Assembly: GCA_014905825.1 (NCBI GenBank)
Contig: JACGCN010000039.1
Coordinates: forward strand, 372,001-436,000
DNA length: 64,000 nt
Direction: 5' to 3'
DNA from: Lyophyllum atratum
Lineage: Eukaryota > Basidiomycota > Agaricomycetes > Agaricales > Lyophyllaceae
The notes below the pieces were generated by a model. It was not told where the DNA came from and ran no database searches. It was given only the letters and a program-made list of their open reading frames with translations. Positions 34,520 through 47,498 of the stretch are shown here, piece after piece (the first letter of the stretch is position 1; each line of letters opens with the position of its first letter). Both the position numbers and the translations under genes were made by a program.

Positions 34520-36415
34520 TGGGGAGTCTTGTACACGAGATGAGGGTTAAATGTGTTGAAAACGCGTCGGAGAGGAGGACGACTTGGGAAGATCGGCGGT
34601 AGCGGTAGCACGGGTACTTGTATAAGCCAGGAAAGCAGGAGAGTTACAAAGAGTCACAGCGCGTGACTCGCGCTGACTGCGACCTCCATCATCCAGATTC
34701 CACTGCGTTTCACTGCCGCTGCTGTCATCCTGCCAAACGCCTCCGGTGTCTTCCTTCTTTGCTTGAAACAGGTCTATAGCGCTGCCACGGATAACTTGAA
34801 GTTGGATACCTATAAACTGCTCCCGGACTCCCAGTATAGCCCTATTTGGATATCTTGAGCTTTACTATTTGAGCCCGACGAAGACTCGGATATGCTAATG
34901 GCCTCCAAGACAACATGCTTCCACATCAAAACATCAGAATAAAGATTTTCGATGGCATTACTGAAGGCGAAAGACGCTCTGCTACCTGGTTATGGACGGT
35001 CGACCTGTGCCCGCAACTGTAGCCTATGGTTTTAGTCACCCCAGACTTGAGAGCTGACGGGAGCTGCATAATCCTCCACATTTCGGTCCGAATCATAAGC
35101 ACCTCGTCGCCTTCGGCGATGTCATACCCATTCACAGTCTTGTCGTCCTGCCTGAACGTTACTTTAAAGGCGAAAAGCACCTTATTTTGACTCTAAGCGA
35201 CATTGTTCGATAGGGTGGAGATGTGACGTGGGGTCGTTGCGTAGGGCTATAGAGAAATCGAAATTGGATGACGGACAATGACAGCAGCCATCGCTTTGCC
35301 AGATGACCGTGGAGGTGGAGCTGTAGCGACCAGGTGAGGCACAGTCCATTGATCTACATTTACTGTACACTAAGGCTCAATGCACTCGGCCTTTGAAAAC
35401 AAATCAGCGTAGCTTACCCAGATGGACGCTAGCCCTACGGACAATACTCATGGTTGATTCTGCCTCGTGAGCCCGCATCAGCACCCCCTGCTACCTACTC
35501 TCAGTCAACGTTATTTCGTGAGCACGTTCTGTTCCGCCCAACGAACGATACGCCTTCTCGCCATGAACGCTTACTCTTTGAGTATCATGTCCATTTGCTG
35601 CCGATGAAATTTCGCCGGCCGACATCCAAGATCTCTATCCTTCACGCTTAAATCGGCATTGGAATTTGGAAGACCTTTATCAGTGGAGGATACTCCTGCT
35701 TCGCGGATTTTATCGATACATGAAAGCTTATATGTTGCGACGGTCAAGTCACGATACCGTGGAATGATACATGAAATTGAGAACGATAGACCAGAGCGCT
35801 CGTCCTGCGCTTCGTGACCTCATCGTAGTAGGGCTTATTTCTCCCAGTTATTGGTGTCCTCCAATAATCGCTGACTTGAAATCTCTCCAGATCCGTTTGT
35901 AACGCATCATTCGCCGAGGATTCCCCGCATGTTATTTGCACGCGATCTTCTCTATACTCAACATGCTGGCTTCCGAGGCGCACCTTCAAGCCGTTGAGAT
36001 ATGAATTTTCGTCATGATCACACTGATTGCAGGCCATTGTCAGTCATATCTACACTCACATGGTCAATTGACTGACAACGTTCGCGGCAGAGCTTCGGAA
36101 AGCGGGCTTCTTCAGCTCCTCGGGGCTTGCATCTTCGCTCCTAAGCACATTTTCCCCTGATCGAGCACATTAAGGATCAATTTTTCCACCGTGTCTAATT
36201 ACGGCAGCCTAGAAGAGCCAATAGCTGGACTCCTCCGGGGTATCTATGGAGAAAAAGACATTCCAAGAGTTTCGCTGTATCTCCACACCTGGCGAGCTTG
36301 AGGATGCACTTATAAGATCTGTGAAGGATGTCAATCAAGAGCTTCTTTATCCCACTGTCGTGCGGACTCCTCTTCCTTGATCTTCGTGCCCTGGTCTTGG
36401 ACACCTTAACGAATA
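34520..36415. other. 1.9-kb region with no firmly supported gene
   Basis: Coding-like minus-strand frames occur at 35744-36037 (listed separately), 35182-35370 and 34926-35180 (FKVTFRQDDKTVNGYDIAEG). They could be exons of one unrecognised minus-strand gene, but I could not join them with convincing splice sites. Confidence 0.4.
35744..36037 (-). CDS. Hypothetical protein or first exon of an unrecognised gene
   Basis: ATG-initiated ORF of 97 residues with coding-like composition (GLKVRLGSQHVEYREDRVQI). There is no recognised domain. It may continue through introns toward 34926, where similar composition is seen in other minus-strand frames. Confidence 0.3.
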   Translation of the reverse strand: MACNQCDHDENSYLNGLKVRLGSQHVEYREDRVQITCGESSANDALQTDLERFQVSDYWRTPITGRNKPYYDEVTKRRTSALVYRSQFHVSFHGIVT

Positions 36416-38613
36416 ATGGCGAGCAGCGCATCCCCGACGAACGAGAAGGAGCACCCGAGGCTCGCGGCGCGCGAGCTTGCTGATCCCATCGTGACGCGCC
36501 TCGCTCAATTGGATGATACGCCGTGGTACAAGAAGCGGAACTTGCGCTTGCTGTACCTTCTCATGTTCCCTACCTGTATTGGCGTTGAGATGACGAGCGG
36601 GTGGGCAGCGCTTTCTTTTCACCTCAATTCCTTTTCTCACTCCCAAGATGCAGATTTGACTCATCTATGATCAACGGCCTCCAAGCCGTAAACTCCTGGG
36701 ATATTTGTTGGTATTCATGTCTCTCGTTGAAATTCCAGCACTTACAGTAATGATAGTCTTCAACTCCCCGCGGTCCACCCTTCTCGGCCTTATCTCGGCC
36801 ATGTACTCGCTCGGCGCTATCGTGGTACTACCTCTAGTCCCATGGGTTACTGACCATCTTGGGCGCCGCAACGCAATCACCCTTGGAAGTGCGTTGATGA
36901 TAATCGGCGCTGCGATCCAGACTGCTTCTCAGAACTGTCCGTAAAGTCATATTGGACCTGAAGATTGCTCATGCTGATGAGCGCCCACTTCTAGTTGCCA
37001 TGTTCATTGTGTCCCGCTTAATAATTGGCTTGGGTATTCCATTTGCCATCGTCGCCGCGTCGTCGCTCATTGGAGGTGAGTCGATGTCGCTATAATCAAC
37101 AGAGAAGTAATTGACTGGCTTGTTTTCGCCTAGAACTATCACATCCAAAGGAGCGAGCCATCCTAGGATCTCTGTTCAACTCGTGCTATTTCATCGGTGA
37201 GTGGCTTTCCTGATTGATGATAGCCTTGACATGAACTGAGCCGCAAACCTTTAAAAGGTGCCATCATCGCAGCCGGTATTACGCTTGGGACATTCAAACT
37301 TGAAAGCGACTGGGGTTGGCGTATCCCGTCACTTCTCCAGGTGGTACCCAGCGGGCTTCAGATCACGTTCATCTATTTCATGCCCGAATCTCCTCGATGG
37401 TTGATCTCCAAAGGTCGTGGCGACGAGGCCATGGCAATCTTGGTCAAATATCACGCGGAGGGTGACGAGACGTCCGAGTTCGTCAAGGCGGAATACGTGC
37501 AGATTGAGAAGACGCTCGAGCTCGAGAGGGAGACGGCGAAAGTAGGCTGGATGCAGCTTATCTCTACGAAGGGCATGCGGAGAAGGATGCTCATTGGTGC
37601 ATTCCTCGGACTTGCGACCCAATGGAGTGGAAACGGTCTCACCTCGTACGTTGTGTTCTGACGCTTAGGCGGGAGGACTTTTTAACAGGAAGTGCTATAT
37701 CATAGGTACTTCCTTGCGCGTATCTTGGATAATGTGGGTGTACACGACAATCACACCAAGAACGTAATCAACTTGGGCAACACCTGCTGGGGATTCTTCA
37801 ACGCCACGATCCTCGCGCTCACCGTCTCGCGTTTCAAGCGCCGCACGATGTATCTGGTATGTTGCTTTTTTTCCGTCATGCAATTCATGGCCGACTAAAC
37901 GAATGTTATAGGCGTGCACGATATCCCTCCTGACGGTTTTCACGGCGTGGACAATCGCAAGTGCTCGATATGCCATAACCCAGAACCAAGCTTCATCTCG
38001 TGCCGTCATTGCGTCAGTAATCCCCTGCTTTATTCTCTAGAAACAATCCGATCTGAGTAAATTGCTTTGCAGATTCATCTTTCTGTACAGCCCATGTTAT
38101 AACATGGCCTACAATGCCCTCACGTATAGTGAGTTCCCGCTTCCCGCGTTGCGTACTCTCGACCACCTCTAAATTATCCGGACACAGCATTCCTCGTGGA
38201 ACTCTTCCCGTTCCATGTCCGCGCCAAGGGTCTCTCCGTCTTCCAATGGTTTAGCCGGATGGCTGGCTTCTTCAACCAGTTTGTCAACCCCATTGGTATC
38301 GCCAATGCTGGTGCGTGTTGGGTTTGCTCGGATGTGTTCAAAATAATTTAATTGATATGATAGGTTGGAAGTACTATATCAGCTACTGCATCTTCCTTCT
38401 ATTCGAGGTCATCTTCGTGTATTTCCTTTTCCCAGAGACACAAGGCCGTACCCTCGAGGAACTGGCGTTCTGTAAGCCATACCTGGTCTCTTCCGACCTG
38501 CTACTTGGGACTGACATACGTAACACCCAGTGTACGAGGACGACAAGATTATCGAGCAAAAGAAGCGTGTAGAGGAGGAGATTCGTATGGAAGAGGTCAA
38601 CGAAAAGACCTAG
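36416..38613 (+). CDS. MFS sugar transporter (lactose-permease/hexose-transporter-like), about nine exons
   Basis: This is a twelve-helix major facilitator of the sugar porter family at the plasma membrane. Across exons the protein reads FDSSMINGLQAV (helix 1 region), VTDHLGRRNAI (the G-R-[KR] loop motif), RLIIGLGIPFAIVAASSLIG, ELSHPKERAI, GWRIPSLLQ, then PESPRWLISKGR, which is the signature after helix 6. It continues FFNATILAL, AFLVELFPFHVRAKG-like, FNQFVNPIGIANAGWKYY, and PETQGRTLEELAF at the end of helix 12. A charged cytosolic tail ends at TAG 38611-38613. Introns are 45-70 nt. The sugar specificity is unknown. Exon limits are approximate. Confidence 0.88.
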
Positions 38614-38907
38614 CAATCGAATGTACCTTAGCCACTCACGCCCTCGATATACTTCCAATCAACGACTGGGACATGGAAGTTACTGTACATGTACGATTCA
38701 ATTGTCTTCATTTTAAATCCGATTCTCATAAGTGCGACCGAGCTGCATACACGGAAGCTGATAAATACTAGGTGCGGCAGTAACTTAAATTCAACTACTT
38801 ATGATATATCACATTCATCTCCTTCTAGCACTTTGGGTGCTGTACAGATGTTGTTCAGAATCCCCACTTCAACAGTGTAACATATGGATATCATCGCGTG
38901 GTGGCCA
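38614..38907. other. Short intergenic region between convergent genes
   Basis: No gene is seen between the MFS transporter and the minus-strand F-box gene. Confidence 0.5.
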
Positions 38908-40244
38908 TCAAGCTGATAGGGCTTTCAAGAATTCAGCAGTGTTCGTACGATCTCCGAAACTAACCGAAAGCTTTCCTGTTGCATCAAGAATAGGAAAATG
39001 CGCCCGGAGCCCTTCGTCCGTATCCACTTCCAAATCCTCCGCATCGTCCATATCGTCGAAAACCACGTGGATCGTGATGGTACGCAGTGGCTCTAGGTGG
39101 CCAAAGAAGCTGTCAAGATGATGATCGATATCAAACGCATTCGTTGATTCCTTGACGGAGGGATCGAACATGGTTGCATACATGTTGTCCTCGACGATAA
39201 TGGCAAGTTTCTCGATCATAAGCGGGACTGACACCTCTTCCAGCAGATCGTATAGGTGATAGAACCCGGCCTTTCCAAGGTTGACGTAGAATACCAGAGT
39301 GCGGAGGTTTATTAACTGCTCGAAGTTGTAAGCAGGAATATCTGGACAATAGGAATGTTGTGTTAACGTCATAGGAGACGAGATGAGGGACGCAGATGAT
39401 ACAGACCATGGTCAAAGTATGGATCAAGCCAAACTAGCATTTCAAGGTTCGCTGCTGTTTCCCGTAGAATCGTGCACAGCCCATCCAAGAATCTCCAATC
39501 TGATGATTCCGCTATCACTAACGTTTGGAGGCCCGGGAGCTTGTAACAGCTGCGAGGATTGTTGAAAAGCTCTGACAAGCCTTTCCCATCCACGCCTCCA
39601 ATCTCCAATATCTTCAATGGCTTTAAAGTTTCGTTACGCTGCACACCGTGAGCATCGGAATATGTTCCCGAAGCGTGATCCTCTGTCAAGTCGCAACCCG
39701 CGTCCATCCCGATGAGCGTTAGTCGTTTCACGTTTGGGGCAGTTGTAAGTTGATCTACTGGGAATGTGCATGCACACATGTCTTCAAGGTGGATACGGAG
39801 AGTATGAAGGCTTTGCGAGCAGAACATTTTGTAAAGTGGGTCTTTGAAGGCAATCGGAATTTTGTACCAGTCATCATCATAGCCTGACAATTTGGGTGAA
39901 AAGTTAATAGAGAAGACGCGAAGACTTCCACTACGTGCAAATAGCGTCAAGAGCGCTCGGAATTCCACATCTTCGATGATCCTGTCCTTTCCGTTCACCC
40001 ATAGCTCGTGGATATAAGCGACCAGTCGTGGGTTGACCATGAGATAGTTGTAGAATGGTTTATATGGGAGGTCGGAGGAGTCGCCACTATGGGAATTAAG
40101 GTATATGACTCGGAAGAGCCGCTTTCGGCTTGGCACCACGAATGCTTTACAGACCAAAGAGCAACGACGAAGAGATTCAGAATCGTTGTGAAAGTGGCCG
40201 ATAATGTCATCGAGGACATCCAGTGGGAGTTGTGGGGGAAACAT
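38908..40244 (-). CDS. F-box protein with LRR-like C-terminal part
   Basis: Exon 1 (40244-39407) and exon 2 (39341-38908) are joined by a 65-nt intron with a GTTAAC-type branch site. The F-box is at the N-terminus (PQLPLDVLDDIIGHF then LRRCSLVCKAFVVPSRKRLF). The rest is rich in Leu-spaced segments (LRVFSINF, LHTLRIHLEDM, VKRLTLIGMD, LKILEIGGVDGKGL, LQTLVIAESSDWRFL). This is the common Agaricomycete F-box family, whose substrates are unknown. It ends with GDRTNTAEFLKAL. The upstream open frame to 40403 is not needed. Confidence 0.82.
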
Positions 40245-40506
40245 CGTCGTCGAATGTTGAGCCTTGATTCGATTGAATATCAGAGTGCATCTACAACCAT
40301 GTGATAGACGGGGACATTGAGTTTGACGTTGACAAGCTTCACGTTCAACTTCAACAAGGCTGTTGAACTTGCAAGGCAGACGCTGGCGTCGTAACCTCAT
40401 CATAACTTGGCATCACGTGTAAATCTCATGATTCCCCGGGCGCTAGTTGCACAAACCTTGCGCAAACCCTCGACTACTACATACCACGAATGAAGACTTT
40501 TTAGGT
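40245..40506. promoter_or_regulatory. Divergent promoter region between two F-box genes
   Basis: 262 bp between the start codons of the minus-strand and plus-strand F-box genes. The two proteins are not close paralogs. Confidence 0.4.
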
Positions 40507-42374
40507 ATGACACGGAAACCAAAGATAACCACAATATCTGAGCCAGACAATGATTCGGATTATCAAGGTAGGTGCCTTCCCAATGAGCTTGTTGACACAT
40601 TAACAGAGGAGGACGCAGTGCAACTAGACGCGTTGATATCGACGAAAACATCTCGAAAACGCGCTGCGCCAAAGGCCAACCTCAACAACAAACCGAAGAA
40701 GCGCGGCAATTCCGGGAAACTTGAGGGAATCGACACGAAACTGCCAAAAGAACTCGTGTTTCTCGTATGTTTTATATTTTTCTACCAAACGTCTGTTTAA
40801 TGAGGGCTCTTCAGATCCTCGGCTATCTCGATCCTCAAACCTTGATCAACCTCTCCCGAGCCAACAAACAATTCCGGCAGACTTTGCTCTCTTCGGACCT
40901 GTTCTGGAAGACCTCAAGGCAGGCGGTTGGACTGCCCGATCTTGAGGCTCAAGATATCAGTGAGCGACAGTACCTACTGCTCGTCTTCGACAGGGATTGT
41001 CATGTGTGTCCTGTTCATCACTTGACACTTTCTTCCGTGACCGATTTCTGAGTCTAACAGGCATGTTCCAAACCGGGTGTAGAGCGCAGGGTAAATCCAA
41101 TAAGCTGTGCACGACTATGCAGCGAATGTGCCTGGGAAATGTGCGCTATGGCTTTTTACCTTCCGTACTCTCGGTCTGATAATATTACATAGGACGGCAA
41201 GGGAATCAACAAACGTGTTTGAGTCGCTGCATCCAAAGACCGAGGAGTGCGCCAAGGATAGTGGGCCGCGTGGTTTGTCTCCCATGAAGTGTCGTCTAGT
41301 TAGATAGTCGCTGAGAAAGCGTCATATGCAGGAGGCTGGATACCCCGCGGGATTGTCAAGATGTCGCAAAAACTTTACCAACTAAGCGATGCTGAGGTCG
41401 AGGACTTCGTCGCCGAGCGTCGCTTACTGAAGGAGCAAATTGCTCGGGTATGTTAGTTTTTATGTGACTCACACACACACACACTTGGCTGATGGTGGTG
41501 GCCCAAGGATGGCTTCAAGATCATAAAATGGTTACGCGGGCGGGAGCATGAACAACGCGAAGAAGACAAAGTGACCAAGAAGGCTCGTATAGAGACCATC
41601 AAAGAGCATCTTTTCGCCTTAGGTTGGACGGATGAAACGTGAGTTCGAACTTAAGCTCCTTGACGCGATTTGCTAACCGTCTTCTCCAGTCTAGTAACTG
41701 GATGGGACTGGGGAGAACTAGTTGCTCAACCGGAGCCTCTCACTCCGCGGAGTGAGCTTCATTTAATTTCCTCATAGACCCTGCATCTCATTTGATGTTT
41801 TATAGTCTGGAAGGCCCTCAAGGCTCCTCTCGTCAAATACCTGCGCCTCCATCTGATAAGAGCTCGCAATTCGCTCAGGCGTCGTGCACTCATGCCTCAC
41901 TACCAGAAGCTTTTGGAAGAGGATCCTCAACCCGACCTTTTCCCCCATCATCGGGACTTCTTTGAAATGCGCTCATTGGACGCCATATGGCTGAAAGAAG
42001 AGGGACCGCCTGCGGCGGAACGCCAGGAATTCCATGCTCTTGTGGAAGCTGATTGGCTGGCGGCCCTGCCGGGCATTAGAGCTGATGTTTTCCGATACGG
42101 GCAAATGATGAGGGATCATGCAGTTCAGCGTTTAACAGAGGGTTATAAAGATGCGGATCTTCCAGTGCCCGAGTCTCCCATCGATGACCCAAGGTCATAT
42201 TTCTACTATTCCCGGGAAATGAGGCATCACGACAGGATCATGTTGCCGTTTCCTGCTATTCATGGTGCGATACGGGACAACGGACCTGGTAATGGGACGG
42301 TACACACAACCTTCCTAAATGTGTCTTGGTGGTATTGTGATGTGGCATTGAAAGGTGTATCATATGAGTGGTAA
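40507..42374 (+). CDS. F-box protein with Cys-rich segment, multi-exon
   Basis: Exon 1 (40507-40764) encodes a basic Lys/Arg-rich leader (SRKRAAPKANLNNKPKKRG) and LPKELVFL. Exon 2 (40815-41003) completes the F-box (ILGYLDPQTLINLSRANKQF) and the block ISERQYLLLVFDRDCH. Exon 3 (from 41061) has a Cys-rich stretch (ACSKPG, then SCARLCSECAWEMC) that could bind zinc. Further exons read KLYQLSDAEVEDFVAERR, KARIETIKEHLFALGW and a long last exon (PHYQKLLEEDPQPDLF to YEW). This matches a common basidiomycete F-box family. The last three codons abut the dispersed repeat at 42375. The bases there (TGGTAAGT) could also be a splice donor, so the true 3' end may be lost. Confidence 0.75.
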
Positions 42375-42510
42375 GTAGTGATAGTGATATTACCCAACGC
42401 GACCAGGAACTTGTGGGTTTACGTACTACGTACATGGCATCAATGTACGCTACGGACGCAAGTCTACCATAGCCGCTATGATATACGGAAGCTCCCGGGT
42501 TAGCTATACA
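42375..42510. repeat. Dispersed hairpin repeat, copy A
   Basis: About 135 bp similar to 63606-63746: GTGATAGTGATATTACCC, GAGGAACATGTGGG or variant, ACTACGTACATG, CATCAATGTAC, CTACGGACGCAAG, CCGCTATGATATACGGA and CGGGTTAG in the same order. The centre forms an imperfect inverted repeat around TACGTACAT and ATGTAC, with a second small hairpin CATAGCCGCTATG. It lies directly after the last codon of an F-box gene. Confidence 0.8.
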
Positions 42511-43127
42511 GATCAATTATTATCTGTAAAAGGTCACAGAGGCTAAATTAGCTGAACTACACGAGAGTGCCAATGTAAAATAGATGGTGATAGGAGATGA
42601 ATCGAAGGGGTTGAGAAAGCAGGAGTGAGGTTGAAACAGGAACGAGCGGTGGAGTTGGCATCACAAGCATAGCTGTCGGCTGGAATGAAGAGAGGCACGA
42701 AATGAGTGCGCGAATTGGAAAAGTCCAGTTGCGCTGCAATCCCACGTAAAACACTCTCTGAATTCAGTAGGGCAGACGTTATATCAGACTGGAATGTTAT
42801 TGATGTAGTATGTCGCCAATCGGTTAGTCCAAAACGCATCCGTAGAGGTAAGGAGCACAGGAATAAACATAGACACGAAGGGAACCGAGAAATGGGTCGT
42901 ATGCAGAGGAAGAATGGCTAATGATAAGGACTATGAACAAGGAGAGTGGTGACAAAGAAAGGAACCAAAGGACAAGATATCCCACCGAAGGAAGAAAAAA
43001 CAAAAATACATGAATAAATACGTAGATGTGCACATAACACGTTCAGCTCACGCTAATCTCTCCTACACAAACAAATCAGTCGTACTCCTTTCCTCAAAGA
43101 AAGCTCACAACACACACAGGCGCACCC
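42511..43127. other. Intergenic region between convergent genes
   Basis: No gene is supported. Purine-rich plus-strand sequence (AAGAAAAAACAAAAA near 42994) lies just after the 3' end of the Boi-like gene. Confidence 0.45.
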
Positions 43128-46100
43128 TTACCAAACCAAATTCATCGGCGCCGCCATAAACCCCCCCGCCTGCACCGACCCCGCACTCCCCAAACTCATC
43201 GCCACCGCCCTCCTCTTCTCCTCCCACGCCCTCAACGCCCTCAACAGCTGCACGATCTTATCCCTCTTCCCCTGCCTCACATCATTGATACTAACACTCC
43301 CCATCTTCACCTCATTCTCGAGGAGGAAGTCGAACAGCTGGAACAGCCCATCGAGTTTATCGTCCGTGGGACCTTGCGGGAAGGCGGAGTCGGGGACGGG
43401 GGGCGAGGTGGGCCGGCCTTTGATGGACTCGGCGATGCGGAGGAGGGCGAGGCCGCCGCATAGGGAGCTGGTGGGGTCTCTGATCTGGAGCGACATGGGG
43501 AGGTGCGAGTTGGCCCATTCGATTAGAGCTTTATCTTCGGCTGAATTCGAGAATGACTGTCCAAAGTCTTGAGTTAAAAACACTTCTGGCAACAAGAAGT
43601 GGGACTTACGGCACGGCTGGCGCTCTGTCTCCGCATCTCCCTCGAAGGCCGAGCAGGCGCAGGCGCAGACGCTCTGGGCGTAGACATCGCCGAGCCATTC
43701 ATTCCTTCCCCGTCCGGAGCAACCACCTCATTGCTGAAGAACGACTCCAGCCTCGTCCTCTCCTCCTTACTATCATTCGACGACGGCAGCCCCATCAAGA
43801 TCCGTGCATCCCGACTCGACAGCTGATTCGTGTTCTCGCGGCGCAGCGCCTTCTGCGTCGCGTCGCGCGCGGTCGGGGAGGGCGGGCGGGGGGCGGGGTT
43901 CATGGCTTGCGCGACCATCAGGGGGATGGTGGGTATGTTGCATGAGGAGATGACAGGTTCTATCCATCGTTGTTAGGGTTGAATTAGACAAGTGTTTAGA
44001 GGGGGGGACGTACTGGTATAATCCCGCCCGATGGTGGCTTTCATGATGGCCTTCATCCAATCGCGGATAGCAGTCTTCTCGTCCGAGCTGAAATAATGCG
44101 TCCTATCATTATCATGTTCGATCCGGAACCCATACCGTCCCGGATTCACATTCTCGTCCACCGTGACCTTGTACCCCACGATATTGACGTATCCCTTAAT
44201 CTTCGTTTCCTATGCCACACATACACACGTTAGCCAGCGCCGAAGAAGAAAAAAAAGAAGGGCAACGTACCGAATTGCTATTACTCCTCAAGCAATACAA
44301 ATGCGGTCCCTTCAGCACAAAATACCTCAGCTTCCAGCTATTATACCGGTCCCCCTTCTTCCTCATCCACCCCCTATGATCGCTCTCCCCAATCTGCTCC
44401 AAAATACTCTGCCCCTGCTTAATCGGGCTCGCACTAATCACAGCACCACCACCAACAACCCCCGCACTGTTCCTGTTGGCATCGGTAGGAGGAGCCGGGG
44501 CGGACGTGGTGCGCTTGCGCAGCAGGGTCGGGTCCCGCGGCGTCTCCTTGGCGACGAGGACGGGCGACGTCGTGTCGATGCCTTTACCCGCCTTGGCTTC
44601 CTTGACATGCTTCGGCGTCCCATTCAACATACTCGGGCTAAGCGAAAGATGCGACCCCGCCGACGCCTTCCGGCTACTCCCCCCACTCCCCAGCCTCGAA
44701 AACATCGATCCCGATCCCGATCCCTTCTCCGTACTCGCCTCTTCACTCGCACTAATTCACAAAAAAAAGTTGAGCTCAGTGTAGGATGAACTTCAATTGA
44801 TATCGAGAAAGCTAACGAACTTGGGATATTTCGGCGGCGGCTTCCGGCTCTTCCCCCCCAGCGTCCCTGTGAACGTGCCCGCGAAGATGCTCAGTCTCTC
44901 CCCGCCGCCGCCGCTGCTCTTGCCCCCGTCCAAGCTCTTCTTCGACCGCGCGTGGCGCACGCTCAGTGCGTCTTTATCTTTGTCCTTGTCCTTGTCCTTG
45001 TTCTTCTCCCTGTCCTTGACCTTCTCGGGGATGGTGGGGGACGCGGTGACAGAGCCCTCCTTCGAGTGCCGGGAGTTGGCCGACGAGTCGACTTTGGAGG
45101 AGGACGACTCGTGGGAGCGCCCGAAGAGACGCCGGCGCATGCTTTTGGTGTGCGTGGCTTCGCCCTGTTCCCTGTCAGCATAATCGACAATTTTAAATCG
45201 GAAAGGGAGACACGTACCTCGCTTGCAACCCCCCGATCCTCCTCCTCCTCCTCCTCCTCCTCCTCTTCCTCCGCAACGTCAGAAACAGCCTTCGCAGACT
45301 CCTTCAACGCCCCATCGCTCGGCGAAAGCATCAAATACGCCGGCCTGTCCTTCTATCCCAAAACGCAAAATCAAAACCCATTCAACCCAAAAAAGAAAGA
45401 AAAAGGTACGCACGGATCCCTTCCCATTCATAGCAGGCGCCGACACCGACATCCCCAGCCCCTCCGACTCCGGCATCATCAACCTATCCTGCCCCTGCCC
45501 CTGATGCTGATGCACGTTGTACCCCCCTCCAAACCCCTGATACTCCCCCCCACTCTCCCCGCCCCCGCCTGCCCCACCATTCGCATTCCCATACCCGTAC
45601 GCCTGCGCCCCGGAGCCCGGGTACGAGTGGTGCGAATGCGACGTCAACGACTGGTGCCTCGAGTGACTTTGGGATTGACTGAGGCTGAGCGGGGAGTGCG
45701 GCGCGAGAGAAAGGGAGGGGGATGGGTGGTGGTCGGAGTAGATGATAGAAGGCGGCCGGCGGAGGTCAGTGATGGCATTAGCGATGCGCATGCGTTTCCC
45801 GAAGGCGGGGATGCCGAGTTCGGTCTTGAGGAGGGTGACGTCGAGTTCGAGGAGGACGTCGCCTGTTATTTCTTGTTCTGCACGCAGGTCAGACTGTAGT
45901 AATGAAGGGCATGGATGTGTACATACCGGTGAACTTGTCGCAGACGTCCGAATCGAACCCTTTGCTCTTGAGCCAATCTACCACGTCCTCGACGGACCAC
46001 TCCGCCGGAAGCACCTTTAGATTCAACTCCTTCTTCTCCTTCTCCTTCTCCTTCTCCTTCGTCTGCTCCCCCACAACCTTCGCCTGCTCCTCCACAAGCG

Positions 46101-47498
46101 TCGTCTGCGTCAGAGGAGGCTGCGACATAGCCGAAACCGACACCGTAGGCCCCGACCCGACACTATTATGCTTCGACGCCGCCTGCGGGAGCATCCCGTA
46201 GAACGAGCCTGTCGGGGAGGGCAGCGCAATGAGCGACTCGCGGTATACTGCGTTGTTGCTGTTCCGCTTGGGCTCTGGGAGATTAATCAGGACTGGTGGC
46301 TCGGGCTCTTGAGATACCTGGGAGTCCGGTGCGGGCGGCTGGAAGATGGGGAACGACATGCGTGTGGCGGTGGCTGTTTGCGCTTCGGACTCGTCCCGCT
46401 CAGGTAGGAACACATGCGTCGAGTCCGCACCGCCAGACGCGCGCTTAACCGTATCACGCTCGCTCCCCAGCTCCTTCATGTGCTGCACCCCCAGCGAACC
46501 CGCACGATCCCCGTCCGTCTCCACATCCTCATCCTCCTCCAGGATATACGGGTGCTCCCTCGGCACCACACCCGAATGCCCATGCCCCATATACTCCTCC
46601 TCCCCCTCACTCTCATCGCTCAGCTCCACCTCAATCGGCGGCCTCCGATCCCGATCCCGATTCGCGCCCCCACCCCCACCCGACATCATCGCCTCGAGCT
46701 TCTCCGCCTCCGCCACCGCCCTCCTCGCCTTCTCCGCCAACTTCGTCCTTGCACCTTTATGCCAGCTCTCCCCCACCTCGGGGCGGTCGATATCGCTCAT
46801 ATCGAAGTCGGTGTCGTCGGTCTCCCCGTCGCCGTCGGTGTGCGTGTGCGTGGAGCTGGCGAAGCTGAAGTTGCTCCGCGCCTCGCCGTCGGGGCGGGCA
46901 CGCCCCAGCTGCTCGATGGCCTGCTGTACGTCTGTCATGGTGGCTTTCATCACCTCGTCGCCGCTGGACACCGTACGGCGGTGCGTGGTCGCTACCGATG
47001 AGTCCGTGTCCGTCTCGTGCCCGGCGGGGGTGCCTTGGGTTTGGGTTTGGGGTGTGGGCGAGAGGATGGGGGGAGATTCGAATTCGGACTCTTCCTCGTG
47101 GAGGGCTTGGAGAGGGGGTTTGGGGCCGGTGTCTGTGGGGGCTAGCTCGGTGGTGCTGGAGGAGGTGGAGGAGGAGGGTAAGACGGAGTCTGCGGATGGG
47201 ACGGGGGCGGTGTAGCTCTGTGGGAATAGACCTATTTTGCCTGCGAGGTTGCGGCCCTGTGGATTCAGAGTAGATGATGAGTTGAGGGTGTTTAACGTTT
47301 AAGGGTGGAGGAGACCATGCATGCATGGCTCCCGTGGCATGAATGAATGAATGAATGAATGAATAAACGTACTTGCCACCACCCGTCGCTGTACATGTCA
47401 TCCTTCTCGATGACTTCTATCCGTTCGCCGGCATGGAAGGAGACTTCGTCCTCGTGTTCGGGCAGGAAGTCGTGTAGTGCGTACACGTATTCGGGCAT
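43128..47498 (-). CDS. Boi1/2 and Pob1-like polarity protein: SH3-SAM-PH plus CH-like domain
   Basis: A multi-exon minus-strand gene starting at ATG 47498. The N-terminal SH3 domain reads YVYALHDFLPEHEDEVSFHAG, shortened here to YALHDFLPEHEDEVSF, then IEVIEKDDM, DGWWQ and NLAGKIGLFPQSY. A long disordered region follows. The SAM domain (WSVEDVVDWLKSKGFDSDV then LLKTELGIPAFGKRMRIANAI) is near 45790-46010. Poly-acidic and low-complexity stretches follow. The PH domain is near 43990-44400 (RGWMRKKGDRYNSWKLRYF, GYKVTVDENVNPGRYGFRI, then KTAIRDWMKAIM). The last exon has a CH-like domain (KALIEWANSHLP, LCGGLALLRIAESI, LDGLFQLFDFLL). Boi/Pob1 proteins link Cdc42 signalling, formin and exocyst in polarised growth. 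Confidence 0.85.
47337..47364. repeat. Tetranucleotide microsatellite (AATG)n
   Basis: About seven units of ATGA/AATG lie in the first intron of the Boi-like gene. Confidence 0.85.

Noticed and set aside
45235..45265. (CCT)n tract as a regulatory or CRISPR-like repeat
   Set aside because: It encodes a run of Glu on the minus strand in the Boi-like gene and is a simple microsatellite. No CRISPR-like repeat-spacer pattern exists in the window.
44797..47273. Large plus-strand ORFs across the Boi-like gene
   Set aside because: They are antisense shadows of Ser/Glu-rich coding sequence. The minus strand carries the SAM and SH3 motifs and proper introns.
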